64,000 bases of DNA from UBA6489 sp942490775 (GTDB lineage Bacteria; Patescibacteriota; Gracilibacteria; BD1-5; UBA6164): NCBI GenBank assembly GCA_942490775.1, contig CALNYL010000011.1, positions 210,917-274,916 of the forward strand, read 5' to 3'. Below, in pieces: positions 1 to 12,159 of the stretch (its first letter is position 1; each line of letters opens with the position of its first letter). The position numbers and the translations under genes are program-made. A model generated the notes under the pieces. It saw only the letters and a list, made by a program, of their open reading frames with translations, ran no database searches and was not told the origin of the DNA.

Positions 1-267
1 TCATCATAAACGATTTTCTAAATATCAGAAAAGTTTATCCTTAACAATTCTAGCAAATACAAGAGTTATTAAAATTGCTAATATAGCAAATAAAACTCTC
101 ACTCAATATTCTTTAGAAAATACAGCTTTCAAACTATCTACAAAATTGCTAGTTTGATTTTGAACTGAGGCATCACCTTGAGTTTGTATATCAGATGCAA
201 ATGATATATTTATAAAAGAAAATAAAGAAACCAACATAAACACATTTCTAAATAGTTTTCTCCTCAT
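1..267 (-). CDS. Mechanosensitive-channel-like protein, N-terminus only (partial)
   Basis: The first 89 codons of a gene that runs off the left edge. It starts with MRRKLFRNVFMLVSLFSF, a signal-like segment, followed by a short polar stretch. A hydrophobic helix around residues 55-72 (VRVLFAILAI) then leads into a basic segment containing FARIVKDKLFG. This pattern resembles the start of small MscS-type channels, but the diagnostic pore helix lies outside the window, so the family is a guess. In-frame TGA codons are read as Gly. The next gene upstream (the M23 peptidase) is also on the minus strand, with its stop about 50 bp before this start. Confidence 0.4.
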
Positions 268-315
268 AATAATTTTTTAATAAATAATTTTGTTTTTGTT
301 TTTTTATATTTTTTT

Positions 316-2313
316 TTACTGACTCAACCTAAAATTATAATCATCTCACACATACTCTCATTTTATATGAGACATACACTTTATAATATTATTATGCCAA
401 TTATAAGAACTAGAAGCATAAATAGATCATGTTTTATTTCAATATCTACTAAGATCTTTTATCTGAGTATATTTTCAAAGAATTTTATTATTTAAAGTCC
501 TAACCATCCGATAAATTCACTCTCTAGAATTAGAAAAACTATAAGTTGATCAAGAATCTGTATTTCATACATTTCATATATTATAACGAGTCTTTAAATT
601 ATTTCACAAACTACTCTCTGCCAATCATACACATATAAGAAATGTCGGATCAATACCTCCAGCCAAAGATTCCTCTACCCAAATGTCCAAATCCTTAAAA
701 TCATCTGCAGCGTATGTAGAAAGTAGATTTTTTTGTCTCTCAGACTCAGTATCTCAAGTTATTTTAAATACTCATTTACTATCCCCCATTCTCTTATATT
801 CAAATCAAGCCCTATTTTTAAAATCAAAATAAAACTTATACCTATATTTATCAGGCAAACTCTCAAGAGAAAAATAAGAAATATCTAAATAATTTAATGG
901 ATCAACATACTTTTTATCTTTAAATACTCAAAAATGAAGGTGAGGTCAAGTAGAATAATATCAAGCTCAATTAGTACCATATTCTCATCAAGTCTTTGCA
1001 AAAGCCTGTCATTTATTAACAAAATCATACTGTTTAACACTAACCTCACTTATATGACCATAAACTGTTACATATCAATCGGCATGCTTTAAAGCAACAT
1101 AAGCATAACTATCATCAAAAGGAGGCTGTACATATATAACATAACCATCTGCAGGTGCTATAATATCAGTTCACTGAGGTGTTTTTATATCTACAGCATC
1201 ATGTTCTGATCAAAACTCATCTTTATATTCCTGATCATGAAAATAAGCACTAATACCATATACACTCCCTGTTGGCCAAGAAAATACATTCTTCTCCTTT
1301 GAATCAAAAGATGATAATCTAGATTCCGATTGAATTATATTATTTACCTCTAAACATTTTCATTCTAAAGATTTAGACCCCTGAGTATCTTTAGACATAT
1401 CAACCAATGAACAACCATACTTTTCTAACAACTCATCCTTCTGCTTATCAAACTTCATTTCTTCAATAAAACTTTTAAGCTTAACCCTCCTCTCCATCTC
1501 TTGCTTTTCTTCTATATATTTCCTATATAAAACCTCTTTTCACTTTGTTACAGAAAAAAGCTTCTCCTTTAACTCCTTTTTATCATCCAAAGCCTTCTTT
1601 TTTATAATAGCCATTTTCCTAAGTTTTTTTATCTTATCCTGCTGTTTCTCTAAATCAACATTAGTAGTATACAACTTATAAATATTACCTTTATACTTAT
1701 TTATAAGATGACTACCTGTAATTTCTATATCTGATTTAAATTGTATATCATTTATTATATCTCACATATTTTCCCCTGAAAGCAAAATAGTCTTAAGATT
1801 ATCAACTCAATTCTCACCATATATATAATTCCCCTTCTTATACAAATGAACTATATATTCTAATAAAACCTCTCTATTACTTTTTATTTTTTCTTTCAAA
1901 TCAGATATCTCTTTTTTTCAATACTCTATTTGTTTTTTTATAGTTACAACATCCTTATTTATAGAATCTATCTCTTCCGATATCCCCTTCATTTCCTGAT
2001 CCAACTCAAAAATTGCTGTTTTAAAAGATTTCAACCTAGCTTTCATCTTATCACTTTCCTCCTGTAATTCCTGTCTTTTTGTTTGGAGCTTTTCTCATAT
2101 CCCCTTATATATATTAAGCTTCCTTGATGAACTAACTATTTTTTTATCTTGCTCATCTAAGAAAAAGTCTTCACTCTCAAAAATCATTTCATACTCCAAC
2201 TTTTTAAAATTCTCTAAAACAGTTCCCGCTCATGCAGCATGAACCAAAACTGAAAAAGTTCCAATAAAAAGTATCAGAGAAAAATTTATTAATACAATCT
2301 TTTTAAAATTCAT
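316..2313 (-). CDS. Secreted coiled-coil M23 metallopeptidase with C-terminal glucosaminidase-like domain
   Basis: A 665-aa predicted peptidoglycan hydrolase. Residues 1-25 form a signal peptide ending near VLVHAAG. Residues about 40-300 are a long Lys/Glu-rich coiled coil like those of EnvC and NlpD. An M23 (LytM) domain follows around residues 350-470, with the zinc-site motif GPHLHFGVF and an upstream HDAVDIKTPQGT segment that supplies the first metal ligands. The C-terminal 150 residues contain CVGLAESSLGNNLKTRYNIGN, which resembles a lysozyme-fold glucosaminidase, so the protein may cleave both peptide and glycan. It acts outside the membrane, probably in cell separation. The stop is TAA, and many Gly residues are TGA. 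Family assignment of the M23 part is firm; the second catalytic domain is inferred. Confidence 0.85.
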
Positions 2314-2409
2314 TTTTATTTATTATACATAATTAATATTTAAATAGGATTTAATACTTCTAGAATTATACTACATATGTCTTTCTAAAACAAAAAAACA
2401 CCTTGACTT

Positions 2410-2784
2410 TTATCTTTCTAAATTTTTTATTAATAACTCTATAAAAACAAGCATCACAAACAACAAGGAACCAGACCTTAAAATAGGAGTTCAAATATTT
2501 AAGAATATAGCTAATCCAAGGAAAAAAGAAGCAAAGAAAAATGCCTGTCTAAAACTAATAAGAACATTAGATAAAAACACCTCTCATCTAAAATAAATCT
2601 TTTTTACAAAATATAAAACCACAGAAAAAAAACTTGTTACAGACAGCATAAAAGATAATGTCAGAAAAGAAACTGCCATTATTTTATTCTCATAAGGATC
2701 TAAATATTTTAGTATAAGCACAAAAGTAATAGTACTTATAACAAACATAATAATTAAAATCAATATAAGTAATCTTTTTTTCAT
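2410..2784 (-). CDS. Small four-helix membrane protein, unknown function
   Basis: A 124-aa protein starting MKKRLLILILIIMFVIST. Four hydrophobic segments are visible, around residues 4-26, 35-60, 70-90 and 103-118, with short charged loops between them. Two Gly residues are TGA, so a standard-code reading stops it at residue 66. It lies between the M23 peptidase and the FemAB-like gene. The FemAB stop is only 11 bp before this start, so they are probably cotranscribed. No family is recognised; the context suggests a role in the envelope. Confidence 0.7.
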
Positions 2785-2795
2785 AACTTTTTATT

Positions 2796-3950
2796 TTATT
2801 TTTTAGGCTTTTTATAATAATATCATCTCTTTTTTCTCCTAACTGTTTCAATCAACCAGTTAAACCAATATTTTGGAGAAATTACCAAATCCTGAGCATG
2901 AAGTAAGCTATAATCATAACCACAAAACTTCCTCTTAAACAATGTAACTCATGCTATAGGATGTTTGGGATTATCATCAGGAGAAACTCACCAAAAATTA
3001 TATACCCCACAACCATCTTTTTTAGCTTTACAAATAGCTTCAAACTGACACAAATAATTAGGGGAAAATTTAGTACTTATAATACTACTTGCAGCTATAT
3101 AGTAAACACATGTCTTTCAAAACCTTATAGTCATCAAAATTGACTCCACTATATCATTATAACTTGCAGAAATAGTAGAAATATTATTTCAAAAAGCCTT
3201 ATACAAATCCAATATATAATTCCTAGGAAACTTATGATATCAAACCTTTATAGAATGAGAATGATGCATATCTATTAGTGTTTCTATATGATCTGGTTCA
3301 TTATCTATTCTTATTTTGACCCCTTCTTTTCTAGCTCTGTTTATATAATATCTATCTTTTTTCTTAATATCTTTAAGTAAATCATCTTCAGTCTTATCTA
3401 AATTTAGTAAATGTGTATCTTCTGCATGTTCATGCATTGGAGCATTTATAAAACCAAGCCCCTGATAACTCTTTTTATTTTTTAAAGTATTTTCATTTAC
3501 TGGATTCAATCTTATAAAATTACATTTTTCTTTTTTAGCTATCTCTTTTAATTCTGGTAAAATATTATTCAAAACCTCAAAAAATAATTCTACCTCACAT
3601 CAGGAACATTTCACACTCTCATCATCATTATTCTCTTTTACAGATACCTCACAATTACATATTTTACATTTTGTTTTAAGTATCTTATAACTCTTCTCAA
3701 TATTTTCTTTTATAAGAGGACCATGTGGAGCAAAAAGATAAGCCCCCCTTTTCGCTTTAACCTTTATAAGAGGAAAAACTCAAACTAATTCCTTTCATTC
3801 ATATATCCCATACCTAAAAACTCAAAATCAACTCATCATTTTAAATTCACCCCATTCCCAAGAAGACAAAAAACTATAAAACTCAAAACCTGAATTTATT
3901 ATAAAGTCATTCCAAGTTTTTTTATCATTTATTATTTTTAGTTCGTACAT
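2796..3950 (-). CDS. FemAB/FemX-family peptidoglycan aminoacyltransferase (GNAT fold)
   Basis: A 384-aa protein with the layout of FemAB proteins. The N-terminal half has FLSSWEWGEFKM and a FRYGIYEGKELVGVFPLIKV strand pair. The second half has DLLKDIKKKDRYYINRARKEG followed by a VYYIAASS strand, and ends FNWLIETVRRKKRG. FemAB enzymes transfer an amino acid from aminoacyl-tRNA to the lipid II stem peptide to build cross-bridges. A four-Cys cluster around residues 90-110 (CKICNC and CSGC) looks like a zinc ribbon inserted in the first acetyltransferase-like domain. The gene is adjacent to an M23 hydrolase, which fits a cell-wall job. The transferred amino acid cannot be read from the sequence. 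Confidence 0.8.
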
Positions 3951-4090
3951 TTTTTTTGGTTTTTATAATTTTAAAAAAAGCTTTTTTTGAAATGTTTGTG
4001 TTTTTTCTAATTTGTAAAATTTGTATAGAAAACATAAATTAGCTTTGCTAAAGCAAAAGTCATATCAATGCAAAACTCCTATTATAATAT

Positions 4091-6133
4091 TTAGTCTGAG
4101 GTTTCATCAGAACATACTGATTTATCTACTATTGCTCAATCTTTATAACAGTTATTTTTGTCTTGGAATATTCAGTCTCATAACATTTTAAAAGTTTCTG
4201 GATCTCATGATTTAATTACACCATTTCAGTTAAAATAATATTTATAGTAAAAATAATATACATAATTTTTATCTTTTGCAAAACCATGATCAAAGACCTC
4301 AAAAGTATTATAATCAATATCTTTTAAAATATTTCAATCATAATAGTAATTGTTCTTATCTTTTGCAAAATTATCTCAAAGAACTTCAAAGGTTTCCAAA
4401 TCTGCCTCTTGCATAGGTAAAGTTTCTCATTGTGAATATATATGATAAACTCTATTTTTATCCTTTAAATAACGATCTTGTAAAATCTCAAATGTTTTTA
4501 TATCTACTCAGGGCACTTCTTTACCATTATAAAAAACCTTATCATTTTCTATTTTATAAAATTTTTCTTCAGATTTTAAAACCTTTTCTTCTAGTTTATT
4601 ATACCTTTTACATTCTGTTCTATTTACTATTTTTCAGTCTCTATAACAATTATTTTTATCTTGTGCATAATTCAAAATTTCACTATCTAATACTTCAAAA
4701 GTTTCTAAATCAACATTTTTAAAAACTTCTCCACGATAAAATATATTGTTTTTATCTTTTCCATATTCTTCAACTATTGTTTCAAATGTTTTAGGATCAG
4801 CTTCTTTTATAATTTTACCATGATAAAATACATTATTTTTATCTTTTGAATAATTATAGTTTAATGATTCAAATGTTTCAATATCAGCTTCTTTTATTCC
4901 AAATATACCATCTTTATCTTTAACATGTCAATACCCTAAATATTCAAAAGTCTTAGCATCCGCTCACTTTATTATGACTTCATTTCATGCAGACCGACAA
5001 TGATAACTAAATTGATAAACATTATTTTTATCTTTTGCATATCAGTAATCAAAAGCTTTAAATGTTTTATAATCAACATCTTCTAAGGGATATTCATCAT
5101 AATAATAGTAATTTTTATCTTTAGTAAAATTTCTATTTATAACTTCAAAAGTTTCTGGATCGGCTCAATTAAAAGGATACACCCGTCATTGTCATGATAC
5201 ATAGTAAACCTGATTTTTGTCTTTAAAATAATAACCTGTCTTCAAAAGTTCAAACATTTCTATATCTATTCATTCTATTTCTTTCCATTTCCAATAAACT
5301 TTATTTTTATCTTTTGCTAAATTTTCTGTTAACACTTCAAATGTTTCTAAATCAGCTTCTTCCATTATACCTCAATTCCAATAAATATTTTCTTTATCTT
5401 TTGTATAATATTTATTTATAAATTCAAAAGTTTCTGGACTATTTGAAACTGTAATTACATATGAGTCAATAGAGCTTTGGACACTATAAACATAATTTTT
5501 ATCTTTAAAATAGCTAAATTCTAAATCTTCAAAAGTTTGTCAGTCTGCTCACTCTATTGTAGTTTCATTGATATAAACATGATTTTTATCTCTTGATAAA
5601 CAATGACTTATTACTTCAAATGTTTCAATATTAGCTCATTCTATTATATCTTCATATTGGTAAATATTATTTTTATCTTTTGCATAATTTCAGTAAAGTA
5701 TTTCAAAAGTTTCAGGATCAGTTCCCTCAATTAAACGATTTTTATAATAAGCATGATTCTTATCTTTATAATAATTTTGAGAATAAGCTTCTTCACTATA
5801 TAATTTTTTAAAAGTAGTTACATCTGCATTTTCAATTTTCTCCCAATTTGAGTTAGAATTATTATACATATAAACAAAATTTTTATCTACTGCATAATCA
5901 TTTTTTAACTCAAAAGTCTCAGAATCGGCTCATTCTATTATTTTTTTGTTATAATAAACATATTTATCATCTTTTTTAAAATTTTTTCCTAAATCAATTA
6001 GTTCTGTTTGTTTTTTTGTTTCAACTGAAACTGGTGTGTTAGATATATTTTGGTTGCTGATATTTTCATCAGAATTAAAATTAGAAATGATTCCAATAAC
6101 TCCGATTGCTAATAAAGTTTGTATTGTTTTCAT
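4091..6133 (-). CDS. DKNYY-repeat protein, secreted
   Basis: A 680-aa protein with a signal-like start (MKTIQTLLAIGVIGI). The rest is about 20 repeats of roughly 33 residues, each with a DKNxxYY core (for example KDKNNVYQ, KDKNYVYY, KDKNNCYK) followed by an ADxETFE-type segment. This matches the DKNYY family, whose members are surface or periplasmic repeat proteins without known catalysis. Two late repeats carry the variant DKNNCYK or DKNNCYR with a paired downstream Cys. Almost every repeat has a TGA-coded Gly, so a standard-code reading destroys the gene. It lies 13 bp downstream of the DegT-like gene. Function unknown; binding or adhesion is a plausible guess. Confidence 0.85.
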
Positions 6134-6146
6134 AATATTTTTGGAT

Positions 6147-7484
6147 TTAAAAATTTAACAGTCAAATAACTTTCTCCACTCCCCTCTCTCCTATCAATTT
6201 ATGATTTGGTAAAAAAACTATTCTATCGGCTATTTCTTCACTTGTTTTACATATTCACAGCTTATATTTTGCTTTTTCTAGGTCGGTTCAGATTGGTGCT
6301 ATATTTTTTCAAGACCATGTTACTCATAATAATATATGATTTTTTTTCATAAAAGAAACTATTTTTTCTTTTTTTTCTTGGGTATTACATATTATTGGAT
6401 ATCTAAAGTAGTTTAGTTTTTCTCACTTTTTTTCTTTTAATAATACTGAAACTCATTTTATATTTTTCAATTTTTCATCATATATTTTTGCTATTTTTCT
6501 CCTATGTGTATTGTATTTTTCTAGATTTTTTAATTCTTTTCTAACTAAATAGGCTAGTGAGTTTGGTAATCTATAATTAAACTCAGAAAAATTGCACTCC
6601 TTTTCTGATTTAGTTAATATTTCAGTTATTATATTAAGTTTTCTGGAATAATGTATTATAATTCTTCATATTTTAAAAAAATCATATAATTTATAAGCCT
6701 TATAAGCCACAACATTATAAAGTAAATTTTTTATAACCAACAAAATACTCGGCATTTTCAAACTATCCCTAACATCTTTAACTAAGTCAAAATACTTTGA
6801 ATTATTTACAACCAGAAATCATCATGTTACACTTGAAATAACCTTATCTCTTCAAGTAGAATATATTGAGAAGTCTGATTTTAGATCTTTATTTTGATTT
6901 TTTTCTTTTTTAATCTGACCTCTATCTTGAATTCTTTCTCCTTCTCAGGAGAAAGAAGCTACATTTTTTGTTCACAAGCTATGAGCACAATCCTCAATAA
7001 TCAAGATATCTTTTGATGATACTATTTTTTTAATTTCTTCAACATTAGAAATCTTTCAAAAAGTATGTTGAACTATTACAGCTTTTGTATTTTTTGTAAT
7101 CTTACTTTCTAAGTCCTTCACATCAAGTCATAAAGTCTCTTCCTCTATATCACAATAAACAACCCTTGCTCAAGACTGCAAAACAGCATTTGAAACAGAT
7201 ACACAATTATAACCAGAAACAATAACCTCATCACCAGAAATTATTCATATCATTTTCAAACACTGATAAATAGCACTTCTTCAATTATAAAAAGATAGTA
7301 TCTTCCTATCTTTTAAAGAATCTTCAGTTTTTGAAATATATTTTAATAATTCTTTTTCAGCCTCTTGTATATCTTTTCAATATCTCAAAAAAGGCAATCT
7401 AAAAGTCATTAAATACAAGCTGTAAAAAGCTTGTTTTAATGATATTGTAGTAAAAAATTCTGTAAGTATAGTTTTTTTGAACAT
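6147..7484 (-). CDS. DegT/DnrJ/EryC1/StrS-family PLP aminotransferase with in-frame repeat insertion
   Basis: A 445-aa PLP-dependent sugar aminotransferase family member. The cofactor region shows IIEDCAHSLGTKN and the strand SDFSIYSTGRDKVISSVTGG. In this family the Schiff-base Lys normally lies in the second motif, and the lysine of GRDK fits. These enzymes aminate keto-sugars for surface glycans. Between VASF and SDFSIYS lies an insertion of about 24 residues (GEGERIQDRGQIKKEKNQNK) that is absent from typical family members. It is encoded by a dispersed palindromic repeat (6919-6962). The gene precedes the DKNYY gene by 13 bp. Whether the enzyme tolerates the insertion is not known; it falls at the edge of the cofactor-binding segment. 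Confidence 0.85.
6919..6962 (+). repeat. Dispersed palindromic repeat, copy 1 (inside the DegT gene)
   Basis: A stem of TTTCTCC and GGAGAAA arms around TTCTC, preceded by CTATCTTGAATTC and followed by GCTAC. It is nearly identical to copy 8 in shikimate kinase. On the gene strand it reads through without a stop because its TGA means Gly. Confidence 0.9.
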
Positions 7485-7499
7485 AGTTTTTTTTATATA

Positions 7500-7826
7500 T
7501 TAACCATCAATAGAATCAATTCCGTTGAATTCAGTATATTCTACATTTTTATCTTTTCTTAGTTTGCAAATCTGTTCAAGTTCTTTTCATTTTTCTACAT
7601 TAACTAAAACTGAAACTCTATTTACAGCAACTCTTTCTATCTCTATTTCATCTATTGAATCAAGAAATTCTTCAGTTTGTTCATTTGTTACACTTAATTT
7701 TTGTTCAGCATAAATTTTTCCATCTATTGAAACATTACTCCCAACTTCATCAAATAATCAACTAAACTCTAATTTACTTAATACCTCTACTTTAGTCAAT
7801 AATGTTTCAGAATTTCATAATTTCAT
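7500..7826 (-). CDS. Small acidic protein, unknown function
   Basis: A 108-aa soluble protein starting MKLGNSETLLTKVEVLSKLE and ending FNGIDSIDG. It is rich in Glu and Val, with alternating beta-like (ERVAVNRVSVLVNVE) and helical stretches. There is no signal peptide, membrane segment or recognisable motif. Three TGA Gly codons lie within it. It lies 15 bp upstream of the DegT-like gene on the same strand, so they may be one operon. No family recognised. Confidence 0.6.
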
Positions 7827-8116
7827 ATTAATTTGATATCAATATCTTGAAAATAAAACAATTGTATAGACTTATTAAAATAAAAAAACTAAAAGATATA
7901 TAGACTTTTTTCATAATAAATATCATTTATAGAAATTAAAATTCTATGGAATTATAAAAATATGATAAATAAAAGCAAATTTTATCAGAATACAAATTTA
8001 AATCTAAAGATTTAAATCAAAACTTAAGAATCTTATGAAAAAAGTTTTGAAATCTCTTTAAAAAAAATATAATAACTCTTATCCTATTTTTTTATTTTTT
8101 TAAATATATATTAATT
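7827..8116. other. Intergenic, divergent promoter region
   Basis: An A/T-rich stretch between the divergent minus-strand 7500-7826 gene and the plus-strand 8117 gene. It contains direct near-repeats of ATTTAAATC and AAAACTT. A TTGAAA with a TATAAT-like hexamer 15 bp downstream (about 8046-8072) could serve the plus-strand genes. Nothing else stands out. Confidence 0.4.
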
Positions 8117-8314
8117 ATGACCTGTGTATGATGTGATGACTTAGAAGAATGTATTTTTAATTGAAAATGCCCTAAATCTAATGAAAAAACTAAAAAATTT
8201 GTTAGAGATACATTTAAAAAATGCTGATGAAATCTTTCAGAAACTCTTGTTATAATAGATAAAGCATGAATAAATCCATGCATAAATTGTATAAGACAAA
8301 TAATTGAAAAGTAA
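8117..8314 (+). CDS. Cys-rich mini-protein, possibly metal-binding
   Basis: A 65-aa protein, MTCVGCDDLEECIFNGKCPK at its start. It has eight cysteines, including CVGC, a central C-x4-C, and a C-terminal CINC. This spacing suggests one or two metal-binding knuckles of the zinc-ribbon kind. Five Gly codons are TGA, so it is invisible in a standard reading. It stands alone between divergent and co-directional neighbours. Function unknown. Confidence 0.6.
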
Positions 8315-8458
8315 AAATAAATCAACTATCTATTAAATAAGAACACAAAAAAACATAAAGTCTAAAGCTTTAAAAATAAAAAAACTAAAGAAAACTTGAA
8401 CAAATAACCCTAAAGTGTTAGTATAAAAGCATATTATATTTCATAAACATAAATCATC

Positions 8459-9511
8459 ATGAAAAAATACATAAGCCTTCTGTTATTAACACTACTAATA
8501 ACAACAAACAGTGCATACTCATACACAAAAGAAGAAAGCAGAGCAGCAGAATTTCTTGGATACAAAGAAATAATAACCATTAAAGAAAATGACAAAGAAT
8601 ACAAACTAAACAATGAAATATCAAGACAAGAAATGCTAAAAATTATGATAATAATATCAGGAATAGAAGTAGAAAATAAATGCCAATGAAAATTTGATGA
8701 TGTTTCAGACTGGTCATGTAAATATGCCGAAACCGCACTTAAAAACGGTATGATAGCAGCAAACAAGTATTTTAGACCTAAAGATAAAATATCAAAAATA
8801 GAAGCACTAAAAATGATATTCAAAGGCATAGAACTAGAAGGTGAAAAAAATGAAAACTGGAAACAATGATATGTAAACACAGCATTAAACAACTGATTAA
8901 TAGAATCAGAATTTACAGACTACTGAAACCCAGCTACAAGATGATGGATTTTTAAAATAGTAGAAAAAGCAATTTTATCTAAAAAATACTCAAACGAAGT
9001 TGAAATAGCCAACTTCCTAGCAAATCAATGAATTATAAAAGACAACTCAAATAACCCAGTAGATTATAACCTATGAGAAAAAATCACAAGAAAAGAAACC
9101 ATGAAAATAGTTATAAACCTATCATGACTTGAGTTAAAAAATAAGTGTGACAAAATATTTGATGATGTAAAAAACGACTGGTGATGCCAATACATAGAAA
9201 CAGCCCTAAAAGCTTGATTTATAGAAAAAAAGGATAAATTTAACCCCAAAAACAATATAACAAAAAGTGAAGTAATAAAACTCATACTAAAAGCAAAATG
9301 AATAGACCCAATAAAATATACACAAAACTGGCAAAAAGACTATATGGAAACAGCATATGAATACTGAATAATAAAAGAAAAATACTATGACTTTAATTCA
9401 AAAGCAAGAAGATGATGGATTTTCATGATAGCATTTAATGCTCTACAAAAAGAAAATATTACAAATGAAATAGAAAATGAAACCTACTCAGAAGAACCAT
9501 ATATAGAATAA
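8459..9511 (+). CDS. S-layer-homology (SLH) domain protein
   Basis: A 350-aa exported protein with a signal peptide (MKKYISLLLLTLLITTNSA). It has paired SLH-like modules: around residues 60-130 (FDDVSDWSCKYAETALKNGM then FRPKDKISKIEALKMI) and a second set around residues 210-290 (FDDVKNDWGCQYIETALKAG then FNPKNNITKSEVIKLI). SLH modules bind wall polymers in bacteria with a thick wall or S-layer. The two halves are clearly duplicated, each ending with an RRGWIF or TRGWIF segment. It heads a plus-strand group of envelope genes. Start chosen at the ATG before the signal peptide. Confidence 0.8.
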
Positions 9512-9642
9512 TCTCCCCATATTTTAGCTTTACATTACCCTTTACATTACCACTTTTCTTGACAAACATTTTGTTTTCAATAAGATAGCTTTATAAATTA
9601 AACTTACTTTAGTTTAATAATTTATAATCCTAAAAATACACT

Positions 9643-10956
9643 ATGCTTAAAATATCCAGAATAGTATGAATTATATCATTACTACTCTTACTAGCCCCAA
9701 ATATAACTTTTTCGCAGTACATAAACCAAGAAAAAACATTTATAGTAACAGCATACTATTCTCCCCTACCAAACCAAACAGCATATATAACAGGAACATA
9801 TCAGTGAGATATACTAAATAACTGAAGATGAGAAACTACAGCCTCATGAAAAGAATTATATGAATGAGTACTAGCATGACCTATCACCTATCCATTCTGA
9901 ACAAAAATATACATTGAATGATTTGGAGTATGAGTTATAGAAGACAGATGAGGAGATATACTAAAAGCCTGAGAAAACTGAGTAGAATCAGACAGAATTG
10001 ATATATGGATGTGATATGGATATGAATGACTAAAAAGAGCTAAAAAATGGTGAAATAGAACAGTAAAAGGAATAGTAGTATCTAACGAAACAGATGTAAG
10101 TATAAAATTTGTTTATAGTAATTACTACATAGCAAAATGACTAAGTGTAACACCAGAATCAGACTCAGAAACAGTAAAAAAACTACAAGAACTATTTACT
10201 AATATAAATCTATACTCTGGAGAAATAGACTGAAACTATGAAAACATAAGATACGAACTAATACAATTTCAAATAAAACACTGAATCATAGAAAATGAAT
10301 ACTCTTGGTGAGCATGATACTTTTGAGAACAAACCAGAAATATAATTCTAGAAAAATATGTTGAAACCGAACCAGAAAATCCACTAATCAAAGAAATGGA
10401 CTCAAAACTAGATTTTTTAATAGAAGAAAATCACACAAATGATGAAAAAGTAGCTGAAAAATACAAAATAGTACTAGAAAATATGGAACTATATATAGAA
10501 CCAGAATCTACTGAACAAGAAGTACAAAAACTACAAGAAATCTTTACAAAACTAGAACTATACTCTGGAGAAATAGACTGAAACTACGACAGCATAAAAG
10601 ACACACTAATAAACTTTCAAGTAAAACACTGAATAATAGCATCAAAAGACTCAGAATGAGCATGATACTTCTGAAACCAAACAAAAAGCTTTCTTCTATG
10701 ATATGTTTCAAAACTAGTAGAAGACTCTAAAAATACCACCAATACAAAAAATACAAACATAACAGATGAAGAAAAAGAAGAACTAAGAAAAAAAGCAATA
10801 AAACTAAAAGAAGCAATGTACAATCTTTCTATAAAAGAAGGTAAAAAAATAAAATTAGTAAGAAACAGTTTTATGGAAAAATTTGATAAAATCATAGAAA
10901 AAACTACAGACGAAAAATCTAAGGAAAAACTAAAATACCTAAAAGAACTTTTATAG
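9643..10956 (+). CDS. 3D-domain (RlpA/MltA-like barrel) protein with duplicated peptidoglycan-binding-like repeats
   Basis: A 437-aa exported protein. Residues 1-25 are a signal peptide. Residues 30-155 form a 3D domain: TAYYSPLPNQ, TASGKELYEG, YPFGTKIYIEGFG, then VIEDRGGDI and SDRIDIWMG, which supply the conserved Asp residues expected of this double-psi barrel. Two repeats follow (around residues 185-240 and 290-355), both with LYSGEIDGNY, a helix, FQ(I/V)KHGII and GAGYFG. They resemble peptidoglycan-binding modules. The C-terminus is a basic helix. It follows the SLH gene by about 130 bp and likely acts on the wall as a lytic or binding protein. Many TGA Gly codons. Confidence 0.75.
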
Positions 10957-11003
10957 CCCTAAAATATCCTAAATTTTATTTTTATTTTTTTAATTTTTAT
11001 ATT

Positions 11004-11978
11004 ATGCTTCGCTTTTTCGTTCCAGCTTTGATATTTATTATACCTATCTTTACTCTATCCCTACCATTTGTTCAAACTGTACCATGAATAATAATTTCAC
11101 TTATTGCTGATATATTTTTAATAGCCCTATGAGTAAGAATAGTAAAACCAAACACAGTAAGAACTGTAGAATTCTTAGGTAAATTTAATCGTGTACTAAG
11201 AGCATGATTTCACCTTATAATCCCAGTTTTAGAAACAACAAGAGGACAAGTACTATACAGAAGAAACTTCCCAGTAGAAGTAGAATGAGTAACACACGAC
11301 AATGTAACCGCTTACATTGGTCTAAATGTAATATACTATGTTAGTGATGACAATAAACATACCAAAGAATGAAACATATTTAAATCAATCTATAGTATAG
11401 ATGATCCAAAAACAATGATGAGAGCTACAATAGATGAGCAACTAAGATGAATGATAGTTGCCTTCACCCATAAAGAGATATTTGCAAAAAGAGAAGAAAT
11501 ATGAGAAGTCATAGAAGAAAGACTAAGAGTAAAATTAGCAACTTTCTGATACACTCTTGATTCTATACAAGTTAGGGATGTAAAATTAGATTCAACAGTA
11601 ATGCATGCAATGAACAAAGTAGTAGAAACTCAAAAGTTCAAAGAAGCTGCAATGAATGAAGCAGAAGCAAAAAAGATAATGCAAATAAAAGAAGCCGAAG
11701 CAGAAAAAGAATCTAAAATACTACTTTGAGAAGGTATGGCAGGTCAAAGAATGAAAATTGCAGAATGATTTAAGGAATCAGTAGACTTAATAAAGAAAAC
11801 AGATGATTCTCTAAATGCAGAAAAAGTTCTTCAATTCCTACTTGACTCAAGTAGAATTGAAACTCTTTGAAGTATCTGATCTAAAGGAAACTCAAAAGTT
11901 ATCTATCTAAATGAAGACCTAGAAGGAAAATCAGGGAAATTAGAAAAGTTGATAGCAGGAAGTGATATAATAAAATAA
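11004..11978 (+). CDS. SPFH/Band 7 membrane protein (stomatin/slipin-like)
   Basis: A 324-aa protein. A hydrophobic N-terminus (MLRFFVPALIFIIPIFTLSL, then a second helix to about residue 55) is followed by an SPFH domain starting TVRTVEFLGKFNRVLRAGFH. Hallmarks of the domain are TAYIGLNVIYYV, the EIGEVIEERLRVKL helix with FGYTLDSIQVRDV, and a Glu/Ala/Lys coiled coil (EAEAKKIMQIKEAEAEKES). Such proteins form ring-like membrane cages, sometimes regulating proteases. It sits upstream of clpP, but a terminator and about 500 bp separate them. Confidence 0.85.
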
Positions 11979-11985
11979 GTTTTTA

Positions 11986-12034
11986 TAATCCCCCCCCTGA
12001 ATCTTTTCCTTTAATACGAAAGGAAGAGACTACA
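11986..12034 (+). repeat. Dispersed palindromic repeat, copy 2
   Basis: AATCC, a C-run, then CTGAATCTTTTCC, a TTTAATACGAAA centre and GGAAGAGACTACA. The copy lies directly after the SPFH gene. Confidence 0.85.
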
Positions 12035-12043
12035 AAATAAAAT

Positions 12044-12079
12044 AAAAATCCTTTCTTGGTAAAACAAGAGAGGATTTTT
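12044..12079 (+). terminator. Intrinsic terminator after the SPFH gene
   Basis: An AAAAATCC arm and TCTTG pair with CAAGA and GGATTTTT around a GTAAAA loop, ending in five T residues. It can also work in the other direction. Confidence 0.75.
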
Positions 12080-12104
12080 GAATTTTAAAAAGGAATCTTC
12101 AAAG

Positions 12105-12153
12105 TAATCCATACCTGAATCCTTTCCTAAATTGCTGAAGAAAAGGGGTTATA
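12105..12153 (+). repeat. Dispersed palindromic repeat, copy 3
   Basis: AATCCATACCTGAATCC, then TTTCC, a TAAATTGCTGA centre, and AAAAGGGGTTATA. The right arm has diverged from the consensus. Confidence 0.7.
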
Positions 12154-12159
12154 CTAGTC

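Noticed and set aside
4091..6133. CRISPR-like periodicity
   Set aside because: The repeats of about 100 bp are degenerate and coding (DKNYY protein), without identical repeats or spacers. No CRISPR array or cas gene is seen.
8434..8892. Minus-strand open frame opposite the SLH gene
   Set aside because: It is antisense to a well-supported gene with a signal peptide and SLH motifs.
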